DNA from: Saccharum officinarum
Lineage: Eukaryota > Streptophyta > Magnoliopsida > Poales > Poaceae
Direction of reading: 5' to 3'
Length of the DNA stretch: 64,000 bases
Assembly: GCA_020631735.1 (NCBI GenBank)
Contig: CM036215.1
Coordinates: 10,504,346 to 10,568,345, forward strand
Position 1 is the first letter of the stretch; each line of letters starts with the position of its first letter. Positions 44,111 to 55,907 of this stretch are shown piece after piece. Under the pieces are notes generated by a model, which saw only the letters and a program-made list of their open reading frames with translations, had not been told where the DNA came from and ran no database searches. The translations under genes and the position numbers were made by a program.

Positions 44111-45229
44111 CAAGAGTAAAGGTCATATGTCTGAACATCTTTTGAGGCAAGTGTCCTTGTCCATACTTGCACCTACTTTATTTTATTTTGAGTTAGAGTA
44201 GTTAGACCATTAGTTGCATGCCGAGTCATAATCTTGAATCCCGTGTTAGGGTTTACTAGACTTTGTTATATCATCTTTGAAACCTAGGTTGGTTGGGTAG
44301 ATGTTGTGCTTAGCTTTGCTGTCATGGGATGGGAAGGTTATAATTTAATTAATCTTGAATAATGGTCTATGCAACGTGGGATGGTAATCTTTTTAACAAC
44401 ATAGTTATTAGGGAATCTGACAAGATGGTTGGTCTTGGTGGTGGTATGTTGTTGGATTTTGGTAAATGTTTTCTGGTGGATTGTTAGAACTGGTGGAATG
44501 GGTTTGTGCCCGTTCCTACTTGGATTCTAAGGACCGGTTCTCAGAGCATGTAACCTAATTTAACATCACAACCATGAGACCTACATGGGCTATGGGCCTG
44601 GCTAATTAATTAGTTTCCTCCACAAGAGCTCCACAAGTGACAGCTCAACTCTATGCATAGGGTGTTCTAGTGGATGATCTGTGGATACCCCAGACGATCT
44701 GTTAGAGCACGAATGGTTCTGACAAACTATAAGTCTGTGTAATGCTCCAGCGGAACGTTCCACGGTGATTGCAGATGATCCGCTAAACACATGCAGTGCC
44801 TAGTTTTATTCAGTTTTTTCACATCTTAGTTTCCAAATTTGGATTTAAAATGCATATAATGCTCATGATGATGGTGATGATTATGATCGAGTCATGATCA
44901 GGTCCTGACATACTTATTGGTGTCTTAGACTTTTAGCATATCTTTTAGGTCGTCTTGCTTGTGGTGTTGATTGTTCGGACCATCACTTTGCCTAAGTTCA
45001 AGTCCACCTTGCATCCATTGAACTATACGTTGTATACAAGGAAACGTTGTTAGTCCAAATAGTGATGTTGATCATCAAACACTAAAATCCAAACTTAATG
45101 GGCCATAGAGTCCATTTTCCTTACACATGACATAGGTGTGAAATTTGTAGAGATGGGGTGGAGTCGGCGTGCCATGCTCTCATACTTTGACAGCATGCAC
45201 GCCATCTACAATAGGCCATGAGACAAGCC
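44111..45229. other. Intergenic DNA, no gene seen
   Basis: Mixed AT-rich sequence without a motif I can assign. It may include further decayed LINE sequence ahead of the RNase H relic. Confidence 0.3.
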
Positions 45230-45960
45230 TGGAGTTTGCTAGACGAGGAATGTTTCTTGGCTGCCTAGCAATAAGGGCCTACCGGCCTTCCTACTGTTCT
45301 TGGAGAGGGATACTCAGGCCCGGGTGTTGTTGTTGCTTTAGAGGACATGGAAAGTGAGGAATAATATTAAAGATGACTCGGAGTAGCTTTTTTCACAACA
45401 TCAACGGGCTTCGTAACACAATACTGGAAGGAACTATGCTCTATCAGACACAACAGGGATGTGGTAGACACCCATGGTAAACAACTGATTTTTGACTCTT
45501 TGTGTATAGGTCGAAGGAAGTGAAAACAAAGGATCCCATGTTGCTGGCGGAGGCCGGGTCAAGGATGGATCAAGGTGAACATCGACGGAGCCTTCGACAC
45601 CAGCTCAAGCGAGAGTGGCATTGGTGTTGTGTTCCGAGAGGCTGACGGGAGTGTCCTTCTCGCGTCTTGGCGCTTCGTTCAGCATGCTGGTGAAGCCAAA
45701 AAAAGTAGAGGCCAATGCGCTCAAAGATGGAATTGGAAGCACTACTGAGTGGTGCCAAAACCAGTAGTGATTGAAGTTGACTATAATGTGGTTGCTGAAA
45801 TATTCCGGTACCGTGTAGGGGAGAGCTCCAGGATAAGATTCATCATTGATGAGGCGCTTTAGGAAGCTGGCAGATTATCTGAGTGGAGAGTTATCCACAC
45901 AAGAAGAGAGGGTAATCATGCTGCCCATGAGCTCGCACAACTAGCTATTTGGCATTTCTC
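45230..45960 (+). pseudogene. LINE 3' part: zinc-binding end and RNase H domain relic
   Basis: Read across frames: FARRGMFLGCLAIRAYRPS, then a block like RTWKVRNNI, then RWIKVNIDGAFDTSSSESG, GVVFREADGSVLLASW, VEANALKDGI, VVIEVDYNVVAEI and NHAAHELAQLA. This is the RNase H (RVT_3) domain found at the end of plant LINE ORF2. It has stops and frame changes. No poly-A tail is seen at the end. Confidence 0.75.
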
Positions 45961-46009
45961 AATGCCGTCGAGCACATTATTGCTCGTGAGTCTTATAAGA
46001 AAAAATGTA

Positions 46010-46620
46010 TCTCATGGGCTATTTAGTTTGGTTTTTGGTGTTTGATGATCAACATGATCATTTGGACTAATATGATTTGCTAGTGTTTTTGGACATAGTT
46101 CAAAGGATGCAAAGTGGAGTTGGACATAGGCAATGTGGTGATCCAAATGGCAAGACCTTATAAGACCTGTTGAAGACCTACAAGTACAAGCAAGAGTCCA
46201 AGACACAAGATGGTAGAAGGCCGCACGCAAAGACGCAAACAAAGTTGAAGTCACCGAAGCCGAGACAAAGCGGTGGATGAATTGGAATTGTCTCATGATT
46301 TTCGATCAACTCAAATTGACATGACATCAGCTCAGAGTTGTATAGCTTCTCGTTAGCTTTCTAAAAAGTCTAAAATCATCAAAATTGGAGTTCAGAACTA
46401 AAAGTTATGCTCAAAATACAAAAGTGTTTCGCGCTGAAAATAGAGCAGCGGACATGTCCGGTGTCACATCCGGTGCAGTCTGGTGCTCAAATCCGGTGCA
46501 CACAGGACGTAACAGTGACATCCATTGAAAATTTGAACCACTTGACATGTCCGGTGCTCAAGTCCGGTGCAGAGGTCCAATGCTCACAAAAAACTAACGC
46601 AATGGTTGAATTGTTAGATA
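46010..46620. repeat. Probable LTR fragment
   Basis: Composition and CATGTCCGGTGCTC-like words resemble grass copia LTR upstream regions (compare 40788-42747). No ends or duplications found. Confidence 0.3.
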
Positions 46621-46964
46621 AAATATAAGGACAATTTTGGGTAGATCCCATCCAGATAAAATATGCATTTAGCAGAGTCAGAAATATTTAACAGATGCCT
46701 CTTATTTAGCTTTGAATATGATCAAACAATTGTACTAGGAGCATAATGCCTTTTAACAAAGTTACCTGAATAGCTATTGTCAAAATGGAGCAACACAGCC
46801 ACGTAGGATCATGGTCTTTTATCGCAGTATTTATTCTTAGAAGAAAGGATCTGGATCGAGCTTTCAAAATAGGCATATTTGTCATAGAAAAATCTGTTCG
46901 AGTCTTGCTCGTGCTTCACCAACTACGTTATGCACAATGCATTGCTTTCATATATGCGATAACA

Positions 46965-46967
46965 GAA

Positions 46968-47034
<67 letters not shown>

Positions 47035-47037
47035 ATA
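46965..47037 (+). repeat. (AAAT)n microsatellite
   Basis: About 18 uninterrupted units of AAAT. Confidence 0.97.
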
Positions 47038-47129
47038 GGGTGGAATGGATTTTTTAAACCGGTAGCAACACAAAATCATTCCAAAAGAGTGGCAGATATC
47101 TCTAGATTCACAGAATCATTCCAATTGGC

Positions 47130-47420
47130 TGAGGTTAGGGGAGGGGTGAGACACAACTTAGAGCTGGCTGTAAGGTTTCTTTGTAGCCTTCTCTCAGCCC
47201 ACCTATATAATAGTTAGCTCTTCACTATTATTTTATCTTACACCTATCTCTCTTTACTATTATTTTATCTTACACCTGTCTCTCACAAAGTTTCTTGGTT
47301 CCTGTGCCTAACCCGACTGTAAGCTTACAGCCCGCTTCTCCTCTCTCTCCTCTCATCTCTCCTCCACCTCCGCATTTAGCTAGCTTAATGCATGTTATTA
47401 TACTTTCTCTTACCGGCAAC
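47130..47420. repeat. MITE-like segment with GGCTGTAAG / CTTACAGCC ends
   Basis: AGCTGGCTGTAAGGTTTCTT at the left and CTGTAAGCTTACAGCCCGCT to the right suggest inverted ends of a small element. In between, a block TCTTTACTATTATTTTATCT is doubled. Boundaries not defined. Confidence 0.35.
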
Positions 47421-47940
47421 AGATGGGTGACATGGGATCCTGTCGAGTAGGGGTCGAACCCTACCCCTATATGCTGCAAGTCACAGTCGTGGGGAGAGGG
47501 TGCGCTTCTTCTCCTTCTCGGAGCTCCTTCAACTCAGTCGGTCCTTCTAATAGGCTGCGCGCGTTGGTCGATTCCTTCTCGGCACTCCTCCCCCTGGGTC
47601 GTCAGAGCAACCAAGCAGGGAAGGACGGGGCGAGGCGAAAGCATCGTGTGATATAGCCGGGCGAAGGCAGCACGGCCTTGCAGAGGTGTGGGGGCGGAGT
47701 GGAGCGCAGGGTCCTTGCGGCGGCGAGGGCGCAGAGTGGAACGAATGGGCCCTTGCAGCGGCATCAGACGGAGTGCCAAGGGAGGACGAAGGGCGTGTGG
47801 GTGGATGCTGGAGGAGAATAGATTGGGGGTAGGGTCATTTGGTGTGGGGTGGAGTCGCATGGGTACGACACAAAATTCGATGTGTGGCTTCACCACAGAT
47901 GGGTGAATGCCAGTTTTCTCTTTTTAGTAGAGATTGATAG

Positions 47941-48290
47941 ATGGATGCATAAAGTTCCTATTCATTGCAACTAATGAAGCTTACAATGTTGAATTTGTGT
48001 TGTTTCACAAGAAAGAGGAGCAGAACTAATTTGTAAGTGCCAAAGCTCACCGCAAAGAAAATAAACCATTTGATATTGCCCTAGAAATTGGAATTTAGAT
48101 TGGACACAAATTTAGATGGATGCATAAAGTTCCTATTCATTGCAACTAATGAAGCTTACAATGTTGAATTTGTGTTGTTTCACAAGAAAGAGGAGCAGAA
48201 CTAATTTGTAAGTGCCAAAGATCACCGCAAAGAAAATAAACCATTTGATATTGCCCTAGAAATTGGAATTTAGATTGGACACAAATTTAC
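47941..48290 (+). repeat. 175-bp perfect-looking tandem duplication
   Basis: 47941-48115 is repeated at 48116-48290 with one or two differences (for example GCTCACC against GATCACC). Both copies are non-coding. The near identity points to a recent event or an assembly artefact. Confidence 0.9.
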
Positions 48291-48356
48291 ATTTGTTGTC
48301 ACTATTATGCAGCAAAAGTATAAATGCAGCTGACTCGTTCGAGGTCATCAAGTTAA

Positions 48357-48646
48357 GGTTGTGTTTAGTTCCCATGGAATGCAAAATGCAAAATGGTAAC
48401 TACTTTGGAATGATGAAATGCAAAATGTCAAAATTTTCATGGGTGTATTTAATTCCATCCAAAATGTTGAATTTTTCATAGGGTAGGTGAGGGCTTTTGA
48501 CTTTTTTTTGGCCTCTTGAGGCCAAAATCCAAAATGAAGAATGGATACCTTTTTACAAAAAAAATTGCATGGTGTTTAGTTCCATTCTGCAAAATGATGG
48601 GCTAAAACCCAAAAAATTTTAGGTGAAATGGGGAACTAAACACATC
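48357..48646. mobile_element. MITE, first of a head-to-tail pair
   Basis: Starts GGTTGTGTTTAGTTCCC, ends GGGGAACTAAACACATC. TTAA lies on both sides. 290 bp with subterminal ATGCAAAATG words. Confidence 0.8.
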
Positions 48647-48650
48647 TTAA

Positions 48651-48943
48651 GGCTGTGTTTAGTTCTCCATGGAATGCAAAATATAAAATGTCAACTACTT
48701 TAGAATGATAAATGCAAAATGCCAAAATTTTCATGAGTGCGTTTAGTTCCATCCAAAATGCCAATTTTTTCATGAGGTGGGTGAGGGCTTTTTGACCTTT
48801 TTTTTTACCTTTTAAGGCCAAAATCCAAAATGAAGAATAGATACATTTTTACCAAAAATTTTGCATGGTGTTTAGTTCTATTCTGTAAAATAATGGGGCA
48901 AAACCCAAAATTTTTTGGGTGAAATGGGGAACTAAACACACCC
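48651..48943. mobile_element. MITE, second of the pair
   Basis: Starts GGCTGTGTTTAGTTCTC, ends GGGGAACTAAACACACCC. It is separated from the first copy only by TTAA and followed by TAAA. Same family, roughly 85-90 percent similar by eye. Confidence 0.8.
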
Positions 48944-49484
48944 TAAATAAGAAGTTCATGAAATAGACAATTATCACAGCACTTAAACCACTTGACATCT
49001 AAGAAAGCACATCAACAAGTAAACTTCCGAAGTTACAACCCAATCTATATTATTGAAGTTTAGAAGCAAATTTTGTTCCTGTTAAAGCCTACCATGCTAT
49101 CATATCATATTTTCCTATGAGAGCTCTATTAAATAACTTGCTATACTACAGTTTATCGTAAATAGGACTCATCTTCACATATGAAGCCTCCTCCTACAGG
49201 AACTGAATATAAATATGGAACTTGGTCGAGCAGGGTATAAAATAAAAGGCAAATATATATTACAAAACATGCAAACACGTCTCTAACTGTTTTTGATAAA
49301 CTTTCAGAATTTGGATGAAATACATCACTCAAACAAAAGAAACTTTGAGGGGGGAAACAACAAGAATAAGGAATGTTGACTATGTTCAACTTATTCAAAA
49401 TAAATAGCAATAATAAACTCAACGATGACAATGGAACTTTCAGCAAAATAAACAGACTAATCGCATGCAGGATATCAGTGATGA

Positions 49485-49626
49485 CAATGAAGATATCAAT
49501 AAGAAAATAAAGGGAAATGGCTATGCACACAAAGATGAGGAAAGCATTATTAGGCCAATGAAGATATCAATAAGAAAATAAAGGGAAATGGCTACGCACA
49601 CAAAGATGAGGAAAGCATTATTAGGC
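49485..49626. repeat. 71-bp tandem duplication
   Basis: CAATGAAGATATCAATAAG begins both units (49485 and 49556); one base differs (CTATGC against CTACGC). It lies next to the copia insertion point, in what was probably the 3' part of the gene at 55908-56422. Confidence 0.9.
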
Positions 49627-49723
49627 ATAAAACACAGTAATATCACTAACATTGCAGAACCTCCTTCGACAAGTCCTAGCAAACAGGATCTCGAACCAGA
49701 AACTAAACATCTCAAGATGAAGA

Positions 49724-50164
49724 TGTTAGATCCTTAGGACCGTTCTAGGTGTAGATCAGTCGGTAGGTTCTTTGGTATTTGGAATGAATCGATTAGAGCA
49801 TCACATAGATCCGAGAGATCTAGATAGAGACAGAGAGGATGGGAATGGGAATGGAGAGAAACGATGTTACCGATGATCCTGGTTGGAGGAACTCGCCTGG
49901 TGTCGGTGACAAGGAGGCAGTGGCAGCACCGGTGGGTCTTCCCATCGCTGGCAGTGCTACCCTCTAGATCGGCTAGGGTTCGGAGTGGGTGGCAGCTGGG
50001 CGGTGAACCTCGTGACCCTAACCACTGGCCCCCACCTCCTATTTATAGCACTGCGCGACGGGGGCCCACCAGCCACTTCATTAGGCTGGACGTCCCCGAT
50101 CAGGACGCGAGATAAGGGCCCAGACAAGGCCATTGGGCCAAGTCCAGTGGAGATCAAACTAACA
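49724..50164 (-). repeat. Copia 3' LTR
   Basis: 441 bp, about 97 percent identical to the right-hand LTR by eye. CTATTTATAG at about 50038 is a TATA-like word in either orientation. Confidence 0.92.
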
Positions 50165-50176
50165 TTCTCCCCCTTG
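50165..50176 (-). other. Copia polypurine tract
   Basis: Minus strand AAGGGGGAGAA directly before the 3' LTR. Confidence 0.8.
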
Positions 50177-50382
50177 ATCTCTCATCACTTTCTTCGTTCT
50201 TCAATTTCTTATTCAAAATTTCAATTCATATTTTCTTCCTTCTTTCCTATTTCATCACAGATTAGTGCATAGAACTGTCCCATCGTCACAGCAATTAGTG
50301 CCGCTAGACTAACAGCCACAATACACTTCTCTATTTTGAAATGATACTTTCTTTGGGCCCTTTGTTGTCCGGGAATCATAGA

Positions 50383-50570
50383 CTATACCATAAAACCCAT
50401 GTCGACTGTGCGTTCTCTGAACACACTGGGTGGTAAGCCTTTATAAGCGGATCTGCAAGTACTTGCTTTTTACTTATACATTCGAAAGCTTTTAAAAGAT
50501 TCCGGACTTTCTCCTTCACAACGTATAACTTCATGTCAATGTGTTTGGCAGCACACTTAACCCGTTGTCA
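50383..50570 (-). pseudogene. C-terminal RNase H remnant of copia pol
   Basis: Minus strand reads HIDMKLYVVKEKVRN and KKQVLADPL in one frame, then GLPPSVFRERTVDMGFMV and a TAG in another; a frameshift separates them. The KHI, ADPL and GLPP words mark the end of plant copia polyproteins, Tork-like in style. The rest of pol is too decayed to map. Confidence 0.75.
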
Positions 50571-53444
50571 TAGGAGTCAATCATTTTAAATGGTAATTGC
50601 TGTTGTATACCATTACTAATTCCGGGTATAAGTTAACAATTTCACCTGTCCTATAAGCCTCATAATAAGTTGTACTATAGGTATGCATCATTGATGACAC
50701 CACAACTGTTTCTTTGGAGCTTTTCTATAATAAAACTCCAACTGCGAGTGTTAGCTACTATGTGGGTTTCACTAAACATCTCGCTAAAATTCAACATTCT
50801 TTTACCCACAACCATTTGGGGTACTTGTTCTTTCTTAGTCATCATGAGGCTTATTAAATCTTTACACAATTGCAAGACATTCTCAACTCCATTCCAGTGA
50901 TCTATATCTAGACTGGACTTTCTGCCAAAACATCCCGGATAAATGAACTATGTCAGGGTAATATCATACTTGTGCACTCATTAAACTGTAATATCATAGT
51001 TGTGCACTCATCAAGCTTCCAACAGCTGAAGCATATGGATCCATATTCATTTGATCTATCTCATGTCGGTTCTTGTAACACTAAGATTCTCACAATTATT
51101 ACCCTCGACTATATGAACAGGCGTAGATTCACTTGCATGCATACTTTGTTTCTTTACAATTTTTTCTAAGCATGCCTTTGTGATAATCCTAATACCCCTT
51201 TCATCTGTCTCGGTGAATTTCAATTCTTATAACGAGAGTCATTTCACCGAGAACATTCTTATTGAGTCTCGAGGACAAGAGCTTCTTCACATATAGTAGA
51301 TGGACATCACTACTAGCAAGTAAGGTGTCATCCACATATTAGGGTTAGGAATTGAATCTCCCATTCTATAACTTTGTACATGTGCAATTGTCCTCTCATT
51401 CTCTTTAACCCAAAATTTCTAGTTGACCTTTCTACTCGAAATGCCACCGTTTAGAGACTTGCTCTAGTTCATAAAGGATTTTTACGGGTGGCATCCCATT
51501 CGTTCGTTCTTTCTTTCTTTCCACGACAAAACCTTTAGGTTGTGTCGTGTAATTATTTTTCATACAAATCCCATTTGGGAAATGTTGTCTTTACTTTCAT
51601 CTCAGATCATGATGTGCCACTAGCACTCATTGTAATCTATTCATTCTCTTGCGTAAAATCTTTCGATTCAAGTCGTGCTTCATATCTTATGTTCCCTTTG
51701 GAGCCACATTTCGTCTTGTAGACCCTTTACAGCCTACTGTTTTGGCTCTATTAGGAACTGCTTCTGTTTCTCAAACTTCGTTGATATTCATTAATTTCAT
51801 TTCAATTTCGTTAGCTTCTTGCCATTTAGACGTGTTAACGTCTCTCATGGTTTCTTCAAATGAGGTGGATCACCCTCCATTTGAATTTCTTCATTAATAT
51901 ATATAACTTATAGTTATCAATAATATCTGATTCTCTTATTCTTTGAGACCTTCATGTCTGTAGCTAATGGCATGACACTTCTTTCACATTGGGTTGTTGT
52001 TGCTCTTTCATCGTCAATCGATTCTATAGGATAACCAGATCATTGTTTTCTTATTCATCTTCTTAAAGGGCTAACAACATGTGTTATATGAGTCATACAA
52101 CATCAACATGGTGTTGAACTCTACCGATCTTGAGTCATTGGAGTAGGCACTGGTCCTACTTCTCTTCAAGTCGTAGATCTTTTCATACCATGCTCCCCCA
52201 GATTAATCCATCTGGTGTAAGGATAGCGTATCTTCAATCTTTCTTATTTTGGGTTTATTCTGTTAAATCTATCTCATTTGGTGCTTTGAGCACCGTCTTA
52301 GTATTTCTTAGTCTCATTGCTATCTTCCTGTTGAACTGTAAAATGTTCAGGAATTTAGCCATTTCTGTACTTAGGGGTATCTTTATTATGACCGTTGTAC
52401 TCCCTCAACGATCACCTTCATCTTTTATAGATCACTTTTTCTCTAAATGCAAAGCATACAATGGGGAATTTCTTTCAATTATCTTTCTGAGTTTCTTTCA
52501 ATTGTCTTTCTTTCTTTCTCAATTCATAGTTATCAATCCTCCCCCTCGAAATGTGGCACAAACTTTTCTGCCATAATTTCGAAACATTCATAACTCTTCT
52601 GAATGAGGATACTTTAATTACTTCATCCACGTGATTACATCATGGAAGATAAAATTATTTCTTAATTCGTATGAGAGTATGTATTCTTTTCCTCATTTCA
52701 CTTCAAGAACTCAACAGAGTCTTTTTCATCAGTACTTCTGCAAGTCATGCTTGCATGTCATTCTTATCATGAGGTTCGTTTTCAACTTCCTTTTGTTCTT
52801 AAACTCATACTAGGACAGCATAAGAGCTACCCTAAACTTCTCTACCTGTGCGGGATACACATGGTCATCTCACTTTCTCCTGCCATGCAGGACAAGTGTT
52901 ATGCCAACTTTACCCCACAACGCGGGTATTTTCTTAAATTTTATGCTGCCACGCGAGGCAATTCCCTTGAAGGGACATAAATGCCAGGATTGGCTCATAT
53001 ACAATCATTAAATTCAGGAATAAATCTGTTATTCTTTAACACACATGCTTAATCCGACGTTGGTCAAATTAAACATGCATGCCACTCATTACAATTCATA
53101 TCATGATGATAAAAAAACTAAAAATTAAATTATTTTTCATAGAGGGTACATAAAAGATATTTCTTAAACTAAACTTTTATTGTTCTATTTCTTTCTTGGA
53201 TCAATATCCCTGAAATCTTCAAAAATTATTTCTTTTCAAGCCACTCTTAAAGAGGACACAATTTCTCATGCAATGGCCTACTATCATATACACAATTTGT
53301 GCTTAGGCTTTTCATCATCTGAGTCACAAGAACCCAGTGCTTTTTCTTTCTCTTTCTTTTCTGCCTTCAAGAATGAAAGCAAGAAGATCTTTGTCTGAAA
53401 ATTATTCAACAATAGTTATCAACATTAAATTCTAATTTCTTTAT

Positions 53445-54210
53445 GTTCTATTCTACATCACCGTTGGGCAGATATAGAACAAAACAACTTTCTTCTACAT
53501 TAATTCTATATCACCGTTGGGCAGATATAGAACAAATGCATAAAACTCATAGATAAAACTCATAAAATTTTCTATCAATAACTTTTGCTAAAATTAGCAA
53601 CATCATGAATACAATATTCTTGTACATTAATTCCACATCACCGTTGGGTATAAATGGAATTAACATATGGAACAACTCAATTATCATTAACTCTCTTCAA
53701 ATTAAATTCTCCCGTTGGTTCAAATTTAATTAGAAGATCATCATCATTATCATTGCAGCGGAAAATCATCTTTCTATTTCATGAGCATTTCTTGATCTTT
53801 ATCTATTCTCTGAAAAATGGTCACTTTGATGCATAATTTATCAGAGATTTAAATTTCAACCTCAAACTCATAAATAAGCTTATAATATTGTTATCATCAA
53901 CGTTGGTCAGAAAATAACAATATCATAATTTCATTTAAATCATAATGTGAATATCCCTCTAATTAAAATTTTCTCATTGGTTCTAATTTTAATTAGAGGA
54001 TAAACCTTTCATCATTTTCTAAATAACTGTAACTGCTCTTCAAATTAAATCCTCCCGTTGGTTCGGATTTAATGAGAAGACAATATTCTTTTCCTTTGCA
54101 GCAGAAACATTAATCAAAATTCTTAACATAATTCTTATTCAGAAGCATTTTCTTTACTTGTTTACTCTCTAGACAATTTATCCCGTTGGTTCAAAATTGA
54201 ATAGAGATGA
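53445..54210 (-). repeat. Series of about eight hairpins with a shared CCGTTGG-type loop
   Basis: Each unit is an inverted repeat with its own stem sequence but nearly the same loop. Examples: TTCTATATC/GATATAGAA (53504-53532), TTAATTCCA/TGGAATTAA (53627-53663), ATATTGTTAT/ATAACAATAT (53885-53923), CCTCTAATTAAAATT with its exact complement (53956-53999), a 13-of-15 stem at 54038-54079, and a weaker one at 54167-54207. Others start at 53445 and 53697. Loop cores are CCGTTGG, AACGTTGG or ATTGG. They lie 1.1-1.9 kb into the element from its 5' LTR, in the leader or gag region. Confidence 0.85.
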
Positions 54211-54289
54211 AAACTGTACAAAATTCTTCAAAACAAACCTTCTGAAAAAGAATAAAACAAATTCTTACGCTTGACTTTTCGTTCGGCCT

Positions 54290-55110
54290 AAAGCTGGCCC
54301 GAAGGTCCGCTCGCGGCCCACGTTTTTCTTTTATTCGGCCCTGGGAAAAATGGCCAAAGACTCATTCGCGTGCAGTGCCGCGGCCCAGCAGTGGAGCAAG
54401 CCGGCCAAACCGGCCCATTTCGTCGCGGCCCAGCGGCATCAGCTACGTGCGGCCCAGAACACCTCAAGCAGCGCGCGCGCACGCGGCCCTCCCCCGTGCC
54501 CAGGCCGCAACCTGGGCCTGGGTCGGGATTCTCCTTCCCCGCCTGGGCCGAATTTGGTCCGACGGATCCTAGCCGTCCATCTTGATCCGACGGCCGCCCG
54601 CCGAAGCCGCAGGAGCAAAAGCCTCAGACGGCCGCTGAATCCCTTAACCCTAGCTCATTTGAGCCCCAGCCTTCTCTCTCTTCACCACAGCGGCGGCGCC
54701 GGCGGCGGCCACGTTGGCCGTCGGCTCCGGCGAGGAAAACCGCAGCCGGAACAGATCCGGCCGGCTCCCTCTCGTCTGCCCATTCTTTTCTTCACTTTCT
54801 CTCACCGCATCTCGCAAGCAGCAACCCCACCTGGAGACCATGCCGGTGGCCAACGCGGGAGAGACATGGCGCCGCCGGGGTACCCCTCGCCGGCGCGCGC
54901 ATGCGACCGAAGCCGCGCGCGGCGCCGTCGAGTGGTACTGCGGTGGTGCCCTTCGACCGAGGCCAAGGTGGATCCGCGCCGTGGCGAGGCCACGCCTGCC
55001 GGCGACTCGGCTTCTTCCCACACGCCGGTCGGTTCTGATGTTCTTCCCACGCGCCGGCTAGCGGCGGCGCGGTTCTCGCCTGATGGCGGCTTCTGTGACG
55101 GCGAGAGAAG
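54290..55110. other. GC-rich leader region of the copia element
   Basis: Between the hairpin series and the primer binding site. Overlapping ORFs on both strands (the longest 256 codons on the strand opposite to the element) are low-complexity and I do not accept them as genes. Confidence 0.5.
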
Positions 55111-55350
55111 CCCCAGGTGAGTGCCCCTCCCCTTCGCCCATCCAGCTTCTTAGGGTTAGGGTTTCGTTAGGGTTTACTGTTCTTCCGAATCAAGTTCAGA
55201 TTCTTTCTTTTCTTTCTATCACCCGATTAGGGTTTAGGGTTCGATGAACCCTCTGTATTTCTTTTCTTTCGATCCGAACCGGATCTAACTCATCTCTTCT
55301 TTTCTAATCGGTTTCTTGTCCCTGACAAGATCCACGCCTAGGAAAACCTT

Positions 55351-55362
55351 GCTCTGGTACCA
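55351..55362 (-). other. Copia primer binding site
   Basis: Minus strand TGGTACCAGAGC, one base from the 5' LTR; one mismatch from the usual plant initiator tRNA-Met site. Confidence 0.85.
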
Positions 55363-55363
55363 A

Positions 55364-55803
55364 TGTTAGATCCTTAGGACCGTTCTAGGTGTAGATCAGT
55401 CGGTAGGTTCTTTGGTATTTGGAATGAATCGATTAGAGCATCACATAGATCCGAGAGATCTAGATAGAGACAGAGAGGATGAGAATGGGAATGGAGAGAA
55501 ACGATGTTACCGATGATCCTGGTTGGAGGAACTCGCCTGGTGTCGGTGACGAGGAGGCAGTGGCAGCACCGGTGGGTCTTCCCATCGCTAGTAGTGCTAC
55601 CCTCTAGATCGGCTAGGGTTCGGAGTGAGTGGCAGCTGGGCGGTGAACCTCGTGACCCTAACCACTGGCCCCCACCTCCTATTTATAGCACTGCGCGACG
55701 GGGCCCACCAGCCACTTTATTGGGCTGAACGTCCCCGATCAGGACGCGAGATAAGGGTCCAGACAAGGCCGTTGGGCCAAGTCCAGTGGAGATCAAACTA
55801 ACA
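55364..55803 (-). repeat. Copia 5' LTR
   Basis: 440 bp copy beside the primer binding site. Confidence 0.92.
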
Positions 55804-55907
55804 GAAGAGTCTACGATTTCAGACGAAGTAGCAAACTCTAATAGAACAAAGGAAATCGAGACAAAGAGCAGGATTTCGGGTACCAAGGCCTGAAGAAGAC
55901 CCAACGC

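Larger units (their letters stand above)
49724..55803 (-). mobile_element. Decayed Ty1/copia retrotransposon with two LTRs
   Basis: LTRs of 441 and 440 bp (TGTTAG...CTAACA) at 49724-50164 and 55364-55803 bound the element. The 5-bp duplication GAAGA is on both sides (49719-49723 and 55804-55808). A tRNA-Met-type primer site (minus strand TGGTACCAGAGC) adjoins the right LTR and a purine tract (AAGGGGGAGAA) adjoins the left one, so it points minus. The internal region has no long ORF. At its far end the minus strand shows the copia RNase H terminus: KHIDMKLYVVKEKVRNLL, then YKGLPPSVFRERTVDMGFMV and a stop at 50383. The LTRs differ by about ten transitions and one indel. A GC-rich leader (about 54290-55110) and a hairpin series (53445-54210) are described separately. 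Confidence 0.92.

Noticed and set aside
49153..49715. A hydrophobic membrane protein on the minus strand
   Set aside because: AT-rich T-run frames and a 71-bp duplication create the hydrophobic look; more likely 3' untranslated or intergenic sequence.
54350..55120. A 256-codon ORF on the plus strand
   Set aside because: Antisense to the copia element, in its GC-rich leader, with overlapping frames and no recognisable domain.
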